Source: Pedobacter indicus (GTDB lineage Bacteria > Bacteroidota > Bacteroidia > Sphingobacteriales > Sphingobacteriaceae). From it: DNA of 64,000 nt. The position numbers and the translations under genes are program-made. The notes below the pieces were generated by a model. The model searched no databases. It had not been told where the DNA came from and worked only from the letters and a program-made list of their open reading frames with translations. Positions 61,125 to 64,000 of the stretch are shown in pieces (position 1 is the first letter of the stretch; the number at the start of each line of letters is the position of its first letter). The stretch is from NCBI RefSeq assembly GCF_003449035.1, contig NZ_QRGB01000001.1, positions 2,294,001 to 2,358,000 on the forward strand, in the 5' to 3' direction.

Positions 61125-63020
61125 ATGAACCCAGTTACGGCGGATATGACCGTGCCGGATTTGCTGCGTAACGTCGTAGATACGATCCACCCTTTAGACC
61201 ATACTTTCCTCCTGGATAAAGTCAATGATGACTGGAAGCCGGTTTCCTATCGCGATGCTTACGAGAAGATTAATGCCGTATCTTCATATTTGTTGGCAAT
61301 TGGTATCCAAAAGGGTGACCGTGTAGCGTTCTTGCTCGATAATAGCCCTGAATATTTGTATTTCGATCAGGGTTTGCAACAAATCGGGGCGGTCAACGTA
61401 TCTGTATATCCTACGCTTCCTGCTCACGAGATTGAATATATCCTGAACGACAGTGCTGCCAAAGTGATCTTGGTTGGCACTCCTTTCCTTTTTAAAAAAC
61501 TGATCAGTATTTCTGATAACTGTGAAAACCTCAACCGGATTATAGTCAACTTTCCCGACTATGAGAAGTTTTTAAAGAAAACCAATTTACGGGCGGGTAT
61601 CATGTCTTTCGCACAGGTTTTGGAACAAGGTAAATCGCTCTACCCTGATTATCAGCGAAACATTGTGGCTTGTACAGAAGCGATCTTACCAAGTGATATT
61701 TCTACATTAATTTATACTTCTGGGACGACGGGAACACCAAAGGGAGTGATGTTGACTCATAGCAACTTGGTCAATAACGTGCGTGTATGTCTGGATCAGA
61801 TTCCGGTGATTGATCAGAACGATCGCTTCCTGTCTTTCCTTCCCCTATCTCATGTATTTGAGCGGACGGCTACCTACCATGTGTCGATGGCCGTAGGGTG
61901 CCAGATTGCTTTTGCACAAAGCTTGGAGCTCTTGGCGAAAAATATGGAAGAGGTGCAACCGACGATCTTGAATTGTGTGCCGCGACTGTTGGAGCGTATT
62001 CATGACAAGGCTATGAAAAGCGGTACCGAAGGTGGTGGAACCAAAACGAAGATCTTTAATTGGGCATTGGAAACCGGTCACAAACATCGGTTAAGACTGG
62101 AAGCTGGAAAAGTGCCAAATCCTTTCCTTTCGTTAAAGTATAAATTGGCTGAAAAATTAGTATTCAGTAAAATTAAAGCAAAAACAGGCGGACGACTGAA
62201 ATTTTTGATTTCTGGTGGTGGTGCATTGCCGAGAAATATTGGTGAGTTTTTTGGTGACCTGGGAATTAAGGTGTTAGAGGGCTTCGGGTTAACGGAAACT
62301 TCACCTGTTGTTGCGGTCACGGAATACCATCGTCAAGTATATGGTACGGTCGGTCGCGTAGTGCCGGGTATCAAGATCGGGATTCAGAATATTGATACGC
62401 TGGAGATTTATACCGAACAGACCTACGAATCTTTTCAGCCTGATTTTGAGTGCCCCGAGGGGGAGATCATTATCAGCGGACATTGTGTTATGAAAGGTTA
62501 TTGGAATAAGCCGGAAGAAACCGCCAATGTAATTGATGCCAACGGTTGGTTTCATACGGGTGATATCGGTCGTTTTTATAAGGGTAATTTGCAGATTACG
62601 GATCGCTTGAAGAATATGCTGGTTAATGCATTTGGGAAGAACATCTACCCTACGCCTGTTGAAAATGTCTATTTGAAAAGTCCGAAGATCGACGGTTTGT
62701 TCCTAGTTGGTGATAAACAGGAGTACGTTACTGCCATTATTATTCCTTCCGTCGAGCGATTGCGTGAAGAGTTTGGCTTTACAGATGCATTTTTTGAAGA
62801 AGAAGATGATTTTATTAGAAATCAGGAAGTTATTGAGTGGATCGATGATGATTTGAAGCGGCTTTCAAACGAATTGGCTAAATTTGAGCGGATTCGAAAT
62901 TTTGTGGTAAAGCGTAACCCATTTTCCATCGAGTCAGGTGAACTTACCCCGACATTAAAGGCAAAACGGCGGGTGGTTGAGAAGAAATATGCCGAAGAGA
63001 TTGCCAAATTATATTTATAA
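61125..63020 (+). CDS. Long-chain fatty acid-CoA ligase (AMP-forming)
   Basis: 631 residues of the adenylate-forming superfamily. The P-loop is L-I-Y-T-S-G-T-T-G-T-P-K-G near 194-206. Then come G-F-G-L-T-E-T-S-P and the hinge region H-T-G-D-I-G-R with T-D-R-L-K-N-M. It activates fatty acids for oxidation or lipid synthesis. With EtfAB and the hydratase in the window it fits beta-oxidation. The length suits the long-chain class with an extended linker. Chain-length preference is not readable. Confidence 0.93.
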   Translation: MNPVTADMTVPDLLRNVVDTIHPLDHTFLLDKVNDDWKPVSYRDAYEKINAVSSYLLAIGIQKGDRVAFLLDNSPEYLYFDQGLQQIGAVNVSVYPTLPAHEIEYILNDSAAKVILVGTPFLFKKLISISDNCENLNRIIVNFPDYEKFLKKTNLRAGIMSFAQVLEQGKSLYPDYQRNIVACTEAILPSDISTLIYTSGTTGTPKGVMLTHSNLVNNVRVCLDQIPVIDQNDRFLSFLPLSHVFERTATYHVSMAVGCQIAFAQSLELLAKNMEEVQPTILNCVPRLLERIHDKAMKSGTEGGGTKTKIFNWALETGHKHRLRLEAGKVPNPFLSLKYKLAEKLVFSKIKAKTGGRLKFLISGGGALPRNIGEFFGDLGIKVLEGFGLTETSPVVAVTEYHRQVYGTVGRVVPGIKIGIQNIDTLEIYTEQTYESFQPDFECPEGEIIISGHCVMKGYWNKPEETANVIDANGWFHTGDIGRFYKGNLQITDRLKNMLVNAFGKNIYPTPVENVYLKSPKIDGLFLVGDKQEYVTAIIIPSVERLREEFGFTDAFFEEEDDFIRNQEVIEWIDDDLKRLSNELAKFERIRNFVVKRNPFSIESGELTPTLKAKRRVVEKKYAEEIAKLYL

Positions 63021-63061
63021 GACTATATAAGCAGAATTAAATCGTTGTCGAACAAATTATT

Positions 63062-64000
63062 ATGAAGAAACTTTTACTGAGTATTATTTTATCGTCTTTT
63101 TTTGCTACTGGCTTGGCTCAAAAGAAACCATTGGACCATTCGGTTTATGACTCTTGGCAGTCGATCGGATCCTCAGGGATTAGTAACAACGGTCAATATG
63201 TTTTCTTTACGGTTGTTCCGCAAGAAGGAGATGCAACACTCAGATTGGTTAGCCGGGATGCTGAGAACGTGCGGACGATTGACCGTGGTACTAGTGCTGA
63301 ATTTACCGGAGACAGTAAATATTTGATCGCGCTGATCCAGCCGTTTTTTAGGGATACGCGCCAAGCCAAGATTGAGAAGAAAAAGTCGGATGACATGCCG
63401 AAGGATTCATTGGCTATATTTTCTATTGAAGAGAAGGGCTTAGAAAAAATAGCCAATGTAAAATCATTTAAAGTTCCAGAACAAGGCTATGCTGCAATTG
63501 TAGGCTTTTTGCTAGATGACACGATCAAGGCGGAAGTCGACAGTTTGGCAAAAGATAGCATCGGAGAGCAAAAGAACGGAAAAAAGAAAGCCGATAAGCA
63601 ATCGAAATTGGTCGTACGGAACTTGAACCAAGGCATGGAACGTACATTTGATCATGTTGATTCTTACGAGTTTAATAAAGATGGCTCATTGCTGGTTTTC
63701 CATAAAAAACTACCGAAAAAAGACAGCTTAAAGAAAGAAGATGGTCTTTATCTTTATCATGTAAAGGCAGGTTCGTTGAAACGGATGAAAGCCGGAAAAG
63801 GCGATTATCAACATATCACATTCGACGAGGCGGCTCAGCAAATAGCTTTTACCTATCAACCGGATGTGAAAAATTCGATCAATGAGCTTCATGATCTTTA
63901 TTATTTCCATCTGGATGCAGATTCTGCCATGCTGATAGCAAACGAAGAAAGCGAGGGTATTCAGGAAAACTGGAGTGTCAATGGAAGTCAGAAGTTGACT
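63062..64000 (+). CDS. S9 (prolyl oligopeptidase) family peptidase, N-terminal part
   Basis: An open frame of 313 codons from the ATG at 63062 to the window end, with no stop. A signal peptide (1-19, ending G-L-A-Q) is followed by a repetitive beta-strand region of propeller type. Blades are suggested by I-S-N-N-G-Q-Y-V-F-F, F-T-G-D-S-K-Y-L and F-N-K-D-G-S-L-L-V-F. This is the layout of exported S9 peptidases of Bacteroidota; the alpha/beta-hydrolase catalytic domain would lie beyond the window. Lysine-rich insertions are seen near residues 105 and 170. It starts 41 bp after the acyl-CoA ligase. Confidence 0.75.
   Translation, partial: MKKLLLSIILSSFFATGLAQKKPLDHSVYDSWQSIGSSGISNNGQYVFFTVVPQEGDATLRLVSRDAENVRTIDRGTSAEFTGDSKYLIALIQPFFRDTRQAKIEKKKSDDMPKDSLAIFSIEEKGLEKIANVKSFKVPEQGYAAIVGFLLDDTIKAEVDSLAKDSIGEQKNGKKKADKQSKLVVRNLNQGMERTFDHVDSYEFNKDGSLLVFHKKLPKKDSLKKEDGLYLYHVKAGSLKRMKAGKGDYQHITFDEAAQQIAFTYQPDVKNSINELHDLYYFHLDADSAMLIANEESEGIQENWSVNGSQKLT

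Noticed and set aside
1-64000. CRISPR arrays, insertion sequences, prophage genes, toxin-antitoxin pairs
   Set aside because: No regularly spaced direct repeats of CRISPR size, no transposase, integrase or phage structural genes, and no antitoxin-type small gene beside the papain-like protein.

Overview
The window reads as chromosomal housekeeping DNA from a member of the Bacteroidota, most likely the Sphingobacteriaceae (a Sphingobacterium, Pedobacter or Olivibacter relative). The pointers are several promoters of the Bacteroidota type (TTG, 17-19 nt, TAnnTTTG), a paucity of Shine-Dalgarno sites, an HYC_CC_PP-type metal protein, an S46 dipeptidyl peptidase, KDO-lipopolysaccharide genes, and gene families typical of that group. 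The genus call is inference. I see no insertion sequence, prophage, integrase or CRISPR array.

Layout. 1-3000: the tail of a PfkB-type sugar kinase, a pair of cysteine-rich exported proteins that probably handle metal, a methyltransferase, an exported thermonuclease-like lipoprotein and tRNA-Arg(TCT). 3057-6484: a two-gene non-homologous end-joining system, LigD and Ku, convergent with interlocked stop codons. 6543-10176: an enoyl-CoA hydratase-like protein, a double ABC ATPase of unusual active-site composition, and a MATE exporter. 10242-18128: tatA-tex, a dicarboxylate symporter, citrate synthase, lgt and an inositol-phosphatase family gene. 18224-24318: nfu, bifunctional nuclease, etfBA, a TPR protein, dnaB and rlmB. 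24323-29608: manC, kdsD, recQ and kdsA. 29893-40918: glutamate dehydrogenase, rnhA, a serC-serA-lysC-lysA amino-acid group, and rpsO-pnp-rpe. 41022-50845: thioesterase, rnz, STAS protein, purC, phoH, an S-adenosylmethionine hydrolase family gene, an MsbA-like exporter, a 47-residue protein, a LolD/MacB-type ATPase, plsC and a desaturase. 51023-64000: trpS-deoxynucleoside kinase-kdsB, a ClC channel, an S46 peptidase, a papain-like effector-like protein, methylmalonyl-CoA epimerase, iscS, an A-type Fe-S carrier, an acyl-CoA synthetase and the start of an S9 peptidase.

How the genes work together. Three steps of KDO synthesis (kdsD, kdsA, kdsB) lie in three separate places. Lgt, the MsbA-like exporter, PlsC and the desaturase serve the envelope. 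IscS, the A-type carrier and Nfu serve iron-sulfur assembly. LigD, Ku, RecQ, DnaB and RNase H serve DNA repair and replication. EtfAB, the acyl-CoA ligase, the hydratase and the epimerase point to fatty- and branched-chain acid oxidation.

Most unusual items: a papain-like protein resembling polymorphic or type VI effectors but with no visible immunity gene (57459-58640); an 11-bp-phased inverted repeat array between mce and iscS (59157-59247); an exact 18-bp tandem duplication over the manC start codon that creates a five-codon upstream minigene ending TAG directly on the true ATG (25393-25428); a small unlisted gene at 48056; several -7 boxes placed so close to the start codon that leaderless transcripts are implied; and three convergent gene pairs whose stop codons overlap by exactly four bases. 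No wholly new multi-gene system is evident.
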